In this document: one piece after another, positions 32,663-42,500 of the stretch | Position numbering within the stretch: the first letter of the stretch is position 1 | Layout: the number at the start of each line of letters is the position of its first letter | DNA from: Planctomycetota bacterium | Lineage (GTDB): Bacteria; Planctomycetota; Brocadiia; SM23-32; JAKLEA01 | Length of the DNA: 64,000 nucleotides | Reading direction: 5' to 3' | NCBI GenBank assembly: GCA_022711755.1 | Contig: JAKLEA010000015.1 | Coordinates: forward strand, 62,001 to 126,000 | The notes under the pieces: model-generated | The model's database searches: none | The model's input: the letters and a program-made list of their open reading frames with translations, nothing else | What the model was told of the DNA's origin: nothing | Translations under genes and position numbers: made by a program

Positions 32663-34987
32663 ATGAACGAAGCGCATGCGGCAAAGATTGCGTCGGAACT
32701 AAGTCTCAGGATTCAACAGGTCGCCGCTACCGCCGCGTTGCTGGCGGAGGGCGGGACCGTCCCTTTCATTTCGCGCTACCGGAAGGAAGCGACAGGCTCC
32801 CTGGACGAGGTGGCGATAACGACGATAAGGGACCGCCTGGAGCAGCTTGACGAACTGGACAAGCGTCGGGAGGCGATACTGAAGTCGCTTCAGGAACGCA
32901 ACCTGCTTACCGACGAATTGAAAAAGAAGGTTGACGCGGCCGAGACAATGGCGGTTCTGGAGGACGTATACCTTCCCTTCAGGCCTAAGCGTCGAACCAG
33001 GGCCACAATTGCAAAGGAGAAAGGCTTGGAGCCTCTTGCGGATATGCTCTGGGCGCAAGGGACTATTGATCCAACCGCTGAAGCCCAGAAGTTCTTAAGC
33101 CGGGAGAAGGGCGTTGAATCGGTTGAAGACGCGCTGGCAGGCGCGAGGGACATCATCGCGGAAAAGGTAAGCGAGGATCAGGAGGCGCGGGCAAGAATGC
33201 GCGACCTCTTCAACGCAAAAGGAACGGTCAAGTCAAGAGCCGTCACCGGCAAGGAGACGGAAGGGGCGAAATACAAGGATTATTTCGAGTGGGAGGAACC
33301 GATTGCCGCCGCCCCGTCGCATCGCCTGCTGGCCATGCTGCGCGGGGAGAAGGAAGGCTTCCTGATTCTCGCCGTCGCCCCCCCGGAAGAGGACGCTGTC
33401 AGGCAGCTTACGTCAATGTATGTAAAGGAGAAAAACGCCGCGTCGGAACAAGTCCGCCTGGCGGTGGAGGACGGATACCAGCGGTTGCTGTCCTTCTCAA
33501 TGGAGACTGAGATTCGCGCGGAGGCGAAGAAGAGGGCCGACGAGACAGCCATCAAGGTCTTTGCCGAAAACGTCCGGGAACTCCTGCTGGCCCCCCCGCT
33601 TGGGCGCAAAAACGTCATGGGCGTTGACCCGGGTTTCAGAACCGGATGCAAGGTGGTATGCCTTGACAGCCAGGGAAAGCTGCTGCATTACGAGGCGATA
33701 TTCCCGCATCAGTCGTCTGCAGAGGCGTATGACGCAGCAGAGACGGTCAAAAGTCTTTGCCAGAAGTTCAAGGTTGAGGCAATCGCCATCGGAAACGGGA
33801 CGGCCGGACGGGAGACTGAGGCGTTCATTCGCAAGATCGGGCTTCCGGCGGCGATCACGATTGTGATGGTGAACGAGAGCGGGGCTTCCGTCTACTCCGC
33901 ATCGGAGACTGCGCGGGAGGAATTTCCGGATCACGACGTGACTGTGCGCGGATCTGTCTCGATCGGGCGCAGGTTGATGGATCCGCTGGCTGAACTGGTG
34001 AAGATTGACCCCAAATCCATCGGCGTAGGGCAATATCAGCATGACGTGAATCAGCCCGCCCTGAAGCGTGGGCTTGATGACGTGGTGATGAGTTGCGTGA
34101 ACGGCGTGGGCGTTGAGGTGAACACGGCAAGCAAGCAGTTGCTTTCATACGTGTCCGGGCTTGGCCCGCAACTGGCCGGCAACATAGTCGCTTATCGCGA
34201 TGAGAACGGGCCGTTCAAATCGCGCGCGAAACTGCGTGACGTGCCGCGCCTGGGACCGAAGGCCTTCGAACAGTCGGCGGGTTTCCTGCGGGTGCGCGAT
34301 TCCGAGAACCCGCTTGACGCCAGCGCGGTCCATCCGGAAAGCTACCCCGTCGTGAACACGATGGCTAAGGATTTGGGCTGCACCGTGCAGGAGTTGATGA
34401 AATCGGACGAGCAGAGAAAGAAGATAGACCTTCGAAAATACGTGACCGAGAAGGTTGGCTTGCCGACGCTGAACGACATCATGCAGGAGCTTGCCAAGCC
34501 CGGGCGCGACCCGCGGCAGAAGTTCGAGGCGTTCCATTTCGCAGATGGCGTTGAGAAGATCGAGGACGTCAAGCCGGGCATGAGGCTGCCGGGCGTAGTG
34601 ACAAATGTCGTCGCATTCGGAGCGTTCGTGGACATCGGCGTGCATCAGGACGGGCTGGTCCACATCAGCCAGCTTGCCGACCAGTTTGTGAGGAATCCGG
34701 CGGACGTAGTGAAGGTCCAACAGAGGGTCATGGTGACCGTCATGGAGGTGGACCTTGAGCGGAAGCGGATTGCGCTTTCGATGAAGAGCGAACCGGGGGA
34801 GGCTGGGCGGGATTCACGCGCGGCGGGGCGAACCGCGCCGGGCAAGCCCCCGCAGGGCCGGCCGCAACCGGGACAAGCTCCGCAAGCGCGGCCTGCCGTG
34901 ACAATCCAGCCGCCGAGAAAGCCGGAACCGAAGAAGGGCGGCGGTTGGTTCTCCGACATGCTCAATCAGCAGAAGAAGGGGAATTAA
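32663..34987 (+). CDS. tex: Tex-like RNA-binding transcription accessory protein
   Basis: 774 residues, normal for Tex. Order: N-terminal helical domain (AKIASELSLRIQQ, FISRYRKEATGSLDE), YqgF/RNase-H-like domain (GVDPGFRTGCKVVCLD), helix-hairpin-helix region (GVGVEVNTASKQLLSYVSG) and C-terminal S1 domain (GVVTNVVAFGAFVDIGVHQDGLVHIS). A Pro/Gly/Gln-rich tail of about 60 residues ends the protein, longer than usual. The start is the ATG of the canonical N-terminus; an upstream extension in the same frame overlaps the previous gene. Nucleic-acid binding in the cytoplasm; affects transcription and stress survival in other bacteria. Confidence 0.95.
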   Translation: MNEAHAAKIASELSLRIQQVAATAALLAEGGTVPFISRYRKEATGSLDEVAITTIRDRLEQLDELDKRREAILKSLQERNLLTDELKKKVDAAETMAVLEDVYLPFRPKRRTRATIAKEKGLEPLADMLWAQGTIDPTAEAQKFLSREKGVESVEDALAGARDIIAEKVSEDQEARARMRDLFNAKGTVKSRAVTGKETEGAKYKDYFEWEEPIAAAPSHRLLAMLRGEKEGFLILAVAPPEEDAVRQLTSMYVKEKNAASEQVRLAVEDGYQRLLSFSMETEIRAEAKKRADETAIKVFAENVRELLLAPPLGRKNVMGVDPGFRTGCKVVCLDSQGKLLHYEAIFPHQSSAEAYDAAETVKSLCQKFKVEAIAIGNGTAGRETEAFIRKIGLPAAITIVMVNESGASVYSASETAREEFPDHDVTVRGSVSIGRRLMDPLAELVKIDPKSIGVGQYQHDVNQPALKRGLDDVVMSCVNGVGVEVNTASKQLLSYVSGLGPQLAGNIVAYRDENGPFKSRAKLRDVPRLGPKAFEQSAGFLRVRDSENPLDASAVHPESYPVVNTMAKDLGCTVQELMKSDEQRKKIDLRKYVTEKVGLPTLNDIMQELAKPGRDPRQKFEAFHFADGVEKIEDVKPGMRLPGVVTNVVAFGAFVDIGVHQDGLVHISQLADQFVRNPADVVKVQQRVMVTVMEVDLERKRIALSMKSEPGEAGRDSRAAGRTAPGKPPQGRPQPGQAPQARPAVTIQPPRKPEPKKGGGWFSDMLNQQKKGN

Positions 34988-35045
34988 CCGGCGATGTCCG
35001 GCGGGAAGCATGGATTCAGCGCGCCTGCATGGGAGGACCGAAGCG

Positions 35046-36086
35046 ATGAAAGCCAGGGAACGCATATTCAGAGCGTTAGGATTTGAAGCGCCGGACAGAC
35101 TGCCGGTCCGCATCTACGCCGCTCCGGGCGGGCTTTACGAACACGGGCAGAAGCTGGTTGATCTCATAAAGGCTTGCGGGCACGATTTCGGCGATCTTTC
35201 CGGCTTGAAGCTTCCAAACCCGCCGGGGCCTGAAGCCTTCGATGCGGACGGCAGATACCACGAGTTCAAGACTGACGAATGGGGCATCCGGTGGGAATAC
35301 CGAATCTTCGGCATCTGGGGCCATCCGGTCGAGTGGCCGCTCAATGATTGGGCGAATCTGGAAACCTATCGAATGCCTGATCCGCCGCGCCCCGACGCCG
35401 CCACGATTGAAAAGCAACGTATGGAACTATCGCGGCAGAAGGAGGAATACTTCTGTCTGGGCGGCGGCGGTTCGATCTTCGAGCGCCTGCACTCGCTGCG
35501 GCGATTTGAGGACACGCTGATGGACATCGGGACGGACGCGCCGGAGATCAACAGGCTGGCGGACCGTCTTGTTGAGCATTTCTCCCATCACGTCGCCCAT
35601 TCGCTGGCCGTTGGCGTTGACGGCATCGCCTTCGGAGACGATTTCGGGACGGGGACGGCCATGATAATGTCCCCGGCAGCATGGAAACGTTTCTTCATGC
35701 CTCGCTTCGACACTCTCTTTGACCCCATACGCAAGGCGGGCAAGCCGATCTTCTTCCACAGTTGCGGCCAGATCAGCCCGATCATCCCGGAGCTGAGGAA
35801 AATAGGTGTATCGGCGATATGGCCGCAGTTGCCGGCTTATGATCTCGGAGAGCTGGCGGCGATCTGCCGGGACCTGGGTCTGGCGGTGGAGCTTCATCCG
35901 GATCGCGGCGAACTTATGCAAAGGGCGACGCCGGAGCAGGTGCGGCGATACGTTCACGACCTGCTTGGCACATTCCGAACTTTGGAAGGGGGATCGTGGC
36001 TTTATATCGAGATTGATCCCGGTTTTCCGTGGGAGAACGTCCGGGCATTGATCGAAACGGCGATGGAGTTTAGGAGAACGAGGTAA
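35046..36086 (+). CDS. uroporphyrinogen decarboxylase-like (UroD/MtaA superfamily) protein
   Basis: 346 residues. Starts MKARERIFRALGFEAPDRLPV, the common opening of the family; GGAGG ten bases upstream supports this ATG. The zinc-type His-x-Cys motif is present in IFFHSCGQI. The C-terminal barrel has IEIDPGFPWENV in place of the usual Cys-containing loop, so full MtaA-type zinc ligation is uncertain. It is unlike HemE in the substrate-binding N-terminal residues. It lies 58 bases after tex and 76 before a second, distinct UroD-like gene. Likely a corrinoid-linked methyltransferase or an uncharacterised decarboxylase. Confidence 0.78.
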   Translation: MKARERIFRALGFEAPDRLPVRIYAAPGGLYEHGQKLVDLIKACGHDFGDLSGLKLPNPPGPEAFDADGRYHEFKTDEWGIRWEYRIFGIWGHPVEWPLNDWANLETYRMPDPPRPDAATIEKQRMELSRQKEEYFCLGGGGSIFERLHSLRRFEDTLMDIGTDAPEINRLADRLVEHFSHHVAHSLAVGVDGIAFGDDFGTGTAMIMSPAAWKRFFMPRFDTLFDPIRKAGKPIFFHSCGQISPIIPELRKIGVSAIWPQLPAYDLGELAAICRDLGLAVELHPDRGELMQRATPEQVRRYVHDLLGTFRTLEGGSWLYIEIDPGFPWENVRALIETAMEFRRTR

Positions 36087-36162
36087 TAAAATTCCGCGTC
36101 AGCGCGTTCTCGCGTCGGCCTCTGGCCTCCGCATCGGCGCGCCATAAATGATGGGAGATGCC

Positions 36163-37176
36163 ATGACCAAACGAGAGGTCGTCAGGATGGTTCTGGACGG
36201 GCGAAAGCCGCCCTATGTGCCGTGGTCCTACGGCTTTACGAAAGAGGCGTGGGACAAGATAGTGGAGCATTACGGCGCGGGAGACCTTGAAGCCGTCATG
36301 CAGAACCACCTGCTGGGCCTCGGCAACGGGGTTGGCTTTTTTGAGGACATCGGCAACGACTGCGTCCGCGACGTGTTCGGCGTCGTGTGGGACAGGAGCG
36401 TTGACAAGGACATAGGCAACGTGAAGGGACACGTTCTGCCGGAGCCGACGCTTCAGGGCTACAGCTTTCCTGATCCGTTGAATCCGCGCTTCTTTCAGGA
36501 CATCCCCGACGCAATGGCGCGATACGGGGACCGTTTCCGCGTCTTTTCGATTGGCTTCTCGCTCTACGAGCGCGCGTGGACCATGCGCGGGATGGAAAAC
36601 CTGTTTTACGATTTTCTCGATCATCCGGAATTCGTCAGAGAATTGTTCGACGCGATTGCCGAATACAATATCGCCCAGGTAAGCGAAGCGCTGAAATACG
36701 ATATTGACGGCGTTTATTTCGGTGACGACTGGGGGCAGCAGCGCGGATTGCAGATGGGGCCGGAAATCTGGCGCGAGTTCATCTTCCCGGTCCTGGAAAA
36801 AATGTACGCCGTAGTCAGGGGCGCGGGGAAATACGTCTTTATTCATTCCTGCGGGGACGTGGACGAATTATTCGACGATCTGGTATCCATCGGGCTGAAC
36901 TGCTTCAATCCGTTCCAGCCGGAGGTCATGGACGTGGAGACGCTTGTGAAGCAGTACCGGGGAAAGCTCGCATTCCACGGCGGGATGTCAACGCAGCGGA
37001 CGCTGCCCTTCGGTAGCGTCGCCGACGTGAAGGCCGAAACCCGGAAACTGCTGGAACTCGGCGCCGATGGCGGTTACATATTCTCTCCGGCGCACGCCGT
37101 CGAGGGCGACGTGCCGATTGAAAACATGGTCGCGTTCATCGAGGAACTGAAACTTCAGTCGGATTTTCAGGAGTGA
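36163..37176 (+). CDS. uroporphyrinogen decarboxylase-like (UroD/MtaA superfamily) protein
   Basis: 337 residues. Begins MTKREVVRMVLDGRKPPYVPW; GGGAG five bases upstream sets the start. His-x-Cys is present in VFIHSCGDV; the C-terminal third ligand position reads SPAHAVEGD where a Cys is usual in MtaA-like proteins. GGMSTQRTLPFGS matches the loop of the DUF-type UroD subfamily. It differs strongly from the neighbour at 35046, so this is not a recent duplication. Its TGA overlaps the GTG of the CDF gene. Confidence 0.78.
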   Translation: MTKREVVRMVLDGRKPPYVPWSYGFTKEAWDKIVEHYGAGDLEAVMQNHLLGLGNGVGFFEDIGNDCVRDVFGVVWDRSVDKDIGNVKGHVLPEPTLQGYSFPDPLNPRFFQDIPDAMARYGDRFRVFSIGFSLYERAWTMRGMENLFYDFLDHPEFVRELFDAIAEYNIAQVSEALKYDIDGVYFGDDWGQQRGLQMGPEIWREFIFPVLEKMYAVVRGAGKYVFIHSCGDVDELFDDLVSIGLNCFNPFQPEVMDVETLVKQYRGKLAFHGGMSTQRTLPFGSVADVKAETRKLLELGADGGYIFSPAHAVEGDVPIENMVAFIEELKLQSDFQE

Positions 37177-38123
37177 ATGTGGAAACTGAAGCGCCTGCGC
37201 ACAGGGATAGCCGGAGCATCCTGGCAGTGAACCTGGGGCTGGCGGCAAATCTGCTGCTGGCGGCGCTCAAGACCACCATGGGAATCGTGGGGCACAGCCC
37301 GGCCCTGCTTGCCGACGGCATAAACTCCACCTCGGACGTCGCGTATTTCATCATAGTCCGGCTTTTTATGAGTCTGGCGCACAAACCCGCCGACGACGAG
37401 CATCCCTATGGGCATCGGCAGTTGGAGAGCATTGCTGCCCTGGTTGTCGGGGCCTTCGTTCTGACGACTGCGGTGGCCATTTTCTGGGACGCGGTCAACA
37501 AGACCTACGACCTGCTGGTCGGACATGGGGAATTCAGCGGCGGATCGTTGGGAGCGCTTGCCGTCGCCCTTTTTGCGGTGGCTCTGAAGATAGCGCTGAC
37601 GATCTTCACTCGACGCATCGGCGAGAAGGCGAATAACCCGGCCGTGCTGGCCATCGCCTATGACCATCGAAACGACATTTTTGCGGCGATGGCGGCCAGT
37701 ATCGGCATCTTCCTTGGGCGGGCCGGTTATCCGTGGGTTGATCCGCTGGCCGGGGCCATCGTGGCTCTCGTAATACTGCGGACGGGGATCGAAGTATTAC
37801 GGCAATCGTCAGGCGATCTTATGGACACCGTGCCGGGGCGGGAATTGCGCCAGCAGGTCAAACAGGCCATGACCGGCATCCAGGGCATCAAGCAGACGGA
37901 GGAGGTGCTGGCGCATCGTTTCGGGCCTTATGTGATACTCAACGTTACGATCGGCGTTGACGGAGCCATGAGCGTCGCCGAGGGCGACCGGATAGCCACG
38001 AAGGTCGAGAAAACGCTGAAGAACAGCATTGACCTCGTCCAGCGGGTGCATGTCCATTACCATCCGGCCCGGGAGCGCAGAGAGCCTAAGACCGAGACAA
38101 AGCCGGCTGTCCCCGTCGGCTGA
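37173..38123 (+). CDS. cation diffusion facilitator (CDF) family transporter
   Basis: 316 residues with about six membrane helices and a C-terminal cytosolic domain (VHVHYHPA, a metal-binding end). Metal-site sequences are LLADGINSTSDVA in helix 2 (Asn-x3-Asp where YiiP has Asp-x3-Asp), HPYGHRQLESIAALVVG between helices, and AYDHRNDIFAA in helix 5 (His-x3-Asp). Exports divalent metal by proton antiport; the metal is not predictable. GTG start overlaps the preceding stop (GTGA), so it is translationally coupled to the UroD-like gene. Confidence 0.9.
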   Translation: MNVETEAPAHRDSRSILAVNLGLAANLLLAALKTTMGIVGHSPALLADGINSTSDVAYFIIVRLFMSLAHKPADDEHPYGHRQLESIAALVVGAFVLTTAVAIFWDAVNKTYDLLVGHGEFSGGSLGALAVALFAVALKIALTIFTRRIGEKANNPAVLAIAYDHRNDIFAAMAASIGIFLGRAGYPWVDPLAGAIVALVILRTGIEVLRQSSGDLMDTVPGRELRQQVKQAMTGIQGIKQTEEVLAHRFGPYVILNVTIGVDGAMSVAEGDRIATKVEKTLKNSIDLVQRVHVHYHPARERREPKTETKPAVPVG

Positions 38124-38164
38124 TCCAACCTATGATTGTATTACCGTGCTGAGGGATTGACGCA

Positions 38165-39475
38165 ATGCTTAATATACTGGCGCTGCTGCTTGCGGCTTCA
38201 AGTGTTCCGTTGGGCGGAAGCGAAGTGAATTTCCTCTTCCCGGAAGAACTGAACGATTCCAGAGGGATAAAAATTGAGCCTCAACAGGCCGAGCCGGGCT
38301 TGACGCTACTGGAAAGAGATGAGAAAAGGCCGAAGCTATGGTTTGCTCCTGTCGCTTCAACTGAGGAGAAAGACGGAGTAAGGCTCTGGTACCAGCGAGT
38401 CAACAACGACGAGACGGAGTGGATTGACAAGCGAACCCTTTGTGTCGGGAAATCAAGCGGACAAGAGTTTGAATTGCTGCCGCTGAGAGTGGAACCGCCG
38501 GCGTGGGGCGGGATCAACAACGTCTGTATGACGCGATCTCCGCACACGCCGACTTGGGGCGGATTTAACGTTTTCCAGATTATTCGCGTCGCCGATGGAT
38601 TCAGAATGCTGTATTGGGATCAGCCGGAAGCGGCAGGGCAGGCGGGGGCGATGACGGCATATTCCGGAGACGGACTTGGCTGGACAAAGGATCCCGGTGC
38701 GGTCTTCACCGAACACAACGACGCATTTACACTGATCGAATGCGGCGGTGAATACATCTGTTATCAGACGATGCTGAAGGATTGGCCGGACAAGCCCTGC
38801 GCCGATAATCTTCCGGGAAAGCGTCGCGTCCAGACAGTCCGGCTTTCGAAGAACCTTCGCACTTGGACTCCCCAGGTTCCGCTCCTTGATCCGGATGCTC
38901 AGGATGCGCCCGACGTGGAGTTCTACCTTATGAAGGCTTTCAGATACGGCGGCGCTTACGCGGGACTTTTGATGAAATACTATGCCGATCCAGAGGCGCC
39001 GGGCAAACACAGCGCGATTTGTAAATACGAATTGATTGCGAGCCGGGACGCAAAGAAGTGGTCAAGGCCGTTTCGGGATACGGACTTGGGATTCTGGAGT
39101 TACGCCGATCCCTTCATGCTGCGCGGACGCCTGCACTTCGCAATCTGGAAGGAAGGCGGCATGGTCACGGTCAGTTACAAACCCGGACGGTTGGCAGCGA
39201 TTTCGGATGTCGGCGGAGACGGAGAGTTTACCATTCCGAGGATGGGGCAAAGACCGAAAACTATAATCCTTGATGCTGATACAGAAAATGGCCAACTCGA
39301 GATGGAAGCGTTTGAGATCGAATCCGGACGGAAGGTCGAGAGTTTTCGTATCGGGGGAGTCAACGGCAGGCTCTCATGTCTGCTGGAGGAATCGGAATAC
39401 CGCGCGGACCGGATGTTGGGCGTGCGTTTCCGCCTTCGTAACGCGAAGTTGTATTCCGTCAGGTTCACAGATTAA
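38165..39475 (+). CDS. exported beta-propeller glycosidase-like protein
   Basis: 436 residues. A signal peptide (MLNILALLLAASSVPLGG) is followed by a five-bladed-propeller-like pattern (RLWYQRVNN, GMTAYSGDGLGWTKDPG-like GAMTAYSGDGLGWTK, LIASRDAKKWSRP, WSYADPFML) and a beta-sandwich end. It resembles GH43/GH32-type or related proteins in which catalytic acids cannot be assigned by eye. It lies 42 bases after the CDF gene on the same strand and could be co-transcribed. Substrate unknown; hydrolase activity is inferred from fold only. Confidence 0.6.
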   Translation: MLNILALLLAASSVPLGGSEVNFLFPEELNDSRGIKIEPQQAEPGLTLLERDEKRPKLWFAPVASTEEKDGVRLWYQRVNNDETEWIDKRTLCVGKSSGQEFELLPLRVEPPAWGGINNVCMTRSPHTPTWGGFNVFQIIRVADGFRMLYWDQPEAAGQAGAMTAYSGDGLGWTKDPGAVFTEHNDAFTLIECGGEYICYQTMLKDWPDKPCADNLPGKRRVQTVRLSKNLRTWTPQVPLLDPDAQDAPDVEFYLMKAFRYGGAYAGLLMKYYADPEAPGKHSAICKYELIASRDAKKWSRPFRDTDLGFWSYADPFMLRGRLHFAIWKEGGMVTVSYKPGRLAAISDVGGDGEFTIPRMGQRPKTIILDADTENGQLEMEAFEIESGRKVESFRIGGVNGRLSCLLEESEYRADRMLGVRFRLRNAKLYSVRFTD

Positions 39476-39538
39476 AATGGAGTGAATATGCGAGGACAAA
39501 ACCTGACCGGGCCTCCCAGACAGTAATTCTACGCATCC

Positions 39539-42500
39539 TTAATGCGCGTTGTCGGCTTCCATCCGCTGTTTCGCCTGATGCGCGAAGGCCTCCATGAGCG
39601 TCTGTTCCCCGGCCTGAACGTGACCGTCGCAGACGACTTTGAGGACGGGGAATTTGTCAAAATCCCGCCGCAGATTCTCAAGCAGCGCGTTGACCATCGT
39701 GCCGGGCATGCAGTTGAACGGAACGATGTTCACCAGCCCGCTCAGGCCCTCATGGATGTACTCGACGCACCGTCCGAGGCTCAGGTGGCCCTCGCCGCGA
39801 ACCGATTCCGGCAGATAGGAACGCGACAACCTGAGCACGTCCGGAATCTTCGATTCGCGCAACATCGGGATTCCGGCGTCGTCGAAGGTGTCTGAGTAAC
39901 GATTGGCCTGCCTGAAACGGACAAACTCCTGCAGCCACTCCTTGGCCAGCGCCCCGTAATGCCCCTTCGTGCGGCAGTCAACCTGCCGGCAGTAGGCGAT
40001 GTAGTTTATCCATTCCTGGATCGTCGGCGTAACCACTTCGCATCCGAAGGATTCCAGGCGGCGGATGGCGAAATTGTTGGAGAAATCGTTGGAGCGAACG
40101 TAGATTTCCCCGACGATGCCGACCTTCGGCCTCGGTTTGGAGCGATCAACCGGAACGCCGGACATCGCTTCCCGGATTTCCTGCGCCAGACTGTCAAGCT
40201 CCCCGCCGGCCTCCGTGCGGCGCACAAGGCGCTGGAGCATCTCGTCATATGCCTTCTCCGCGCTCCCCGGCTCCTTCTCATACGGGCGCGTGTGATACAA
40301 CTGCTTCTCAAGAAGGTCCATCAGAATGAGCGCCTTCCACGTCCTGACCAGGAAGGTGTTGCCCATCGCCCCGGCGTCCTTGTAGAAGCCCTCGTTCTGA
40401 TCGTAGATCATCATTTCCACGTCGCTGTAGCCGAGGTCGTCAAGGAGTATCCGCTGAAACTTGTTGTATTGACCGAATCGGCACGGCCCCAGCGCGTCGG
40501 CGATGAACATGGCCGTCTTTGACGGGACGATTCCGGGCTGCTTTAGGACCTTGAGCATGTCCCCGGTGGTCAGGATGCACGGGTAGCATTCCTTGCCGCT
40601 TGTATTCGCCCGTCCGAGTTCAAGGCTTTCCTGATCAGACATCGGCATGGGCTGCGCGTTAATGCCGCAAGAGCGCATGGCGGCGGAAAGCACGTCGGCG
40701 TGGTCGCCCATGTGGGGGACCCATACCGTCTTGTGATTGTCCCCGCGCGAGGGCGAATACTTGAAGCCTGTCGTGCGCATGCGGGATTGCGAGCCGATGC
40801 TGCGCCGGTTCTTCAGGCTGTCCAGGTATGCTTCGCAGCGGGTGATGATGCCGACGTCGGCGCTATGTTCGTCAATCTCAATGGTCAGGTAGGGGCTGTC
40901 GCCTATCTCCCGCCCGAAATACTTCATGATGAAGGAGTCGGGTCCGCAGCCGAAGTTTGTGATGTAGATGGCATTAAGTCTCGGATCCTTTGCGATGACG
41001 CGGGCGACGGACAGTATCCGCTGCCCGTATTTCCAATACATGTGCGGGTAGTCCAGCCCAAGCTCGTGGATGTCCGCCGGCAGGAAGTCCATCGGGATGG
41101 CAAGGACGCCCAGCCTGCGCAGCTTGCCCGGCAGGTTCAGGTTCATGCCGGAATCGCAGCCGTTATACGGGCGGCTTACGACGACCATGGCTATCTGATC
41201 GTCCTTCAGGTTGCTCATTACTTCCCTGCCGGCATCGGTCATGGATTTACGGAAGGCGTCCATCGCCTCCCAAGCGTGGGTGATGGCATTGTCCGCGTCA
41301 GCGCTGCTGTGCCCGAGGTTAATGGCGAACTCGCGCAGGGCTTTGTTGGCGTGTTCGCGTCCGGGTTGCAGGTTGATGACCGGAATGAGCGTTTCCACGC
41401 CTCGCGCGTCCAGGTCAAGCGCACCGCGGATCAGATATGGCAATCCCTGGATGTATGGGCAGGCGTAGGAGCGCATCATGCGGTCGCTTTCCATCTCCAG
41501 ACGCAGAACGCTGGGCAGGAATATGCGCTTCACGCCGCGCTCGATGAGGTCCAGCACGTGGCCGTGGGCAACCTTGATGGGCAGGCAGGTCTCTCCGGCA
41601 ACGTTTTCCGTGCCCATGTTGATCGTGTTGCGGTTGGTGTCTGTGGAGAGGACGATCTCGTAGCCGAGTTCGGTCAGATAGGCCTTGTAGAAGGGGTAGT
41701 ATTCAAAGAAGGTTCCGATCTGTGGCACGCCGATGGTCACACCGTTGGGACGATCAGGCTTGTCCTTCGGGTATGACGTGAGCAGGAATTGCTTCCGCCT
41801 CTCGAAGAGGTCCGGCAGATCGTCCCCCTTGCCGGGTTCGCCCGCGTCGTCAAATTTGCCGCAGCGGGAGCCGTAGTGAAGCGGCTTCTCGCCGGCGAAG
41901 ACTACTCGCCGGATTTCGCAATGGTTTGAGCACGCCTTGCACTCGAATCCGCTGAGTTCGTAGGTCCTTTCCCGAAGGTCGAAACCTTTGAAGTTGCTTG
42001 TCGGATTCGGATTCTCCCTGGCAATCAGCGCCGCGCCCACTGCTCCAAGAACGTCATGGTGCGGCGGAACGCGCACGGGCTTGCCGGTAACTCCTTCGAA
42101 TGCGGCCTTAACCGCCCGGTTTGCGGCCACGCCGCCCTGGAAGAAGATGACATCGCCTATCTTGCGTCCTTCGACGACGCGCTGGACGTAGTTCTGAACG
42201 ACGGAGTAGGCCAGGCCGGCCACCAGGTCCTCGCGCTCGACTCCCTGCTGCTGGTGTCTGTTGAGTTCGGATTCCATGAACACGGTGCAGCGCTCGCCCA
42301 GCCGGGCGGGAGCCTTGCTGTCGAGAGCTGTTTCCCCGAACTCGCGCACGATATTCATGTCAAGCTTCTCTGCTTGTTCCTCAAGGAAGCTGCCCGTGCC
42401 CGCGGCACAGACTTTGTTCATGGCGAAGTTGACGACGACGCCTTTTTCGAGGCTGATGTATTTCGCGTCCTGCCCGCCGATCTCGAAAATCGTATCCACG

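Noticed and set aside
35046..37176. Calling a UroD-like gene hemE
   Set aside because: N-terminal and active-site sequence differs from HemE, and no other haem genes are nearby.
40700..41776. 358-codon plus-strand frame
   Set aside because: Antisense to the HgdB-like part of the activase; no motif and no ribosome site.
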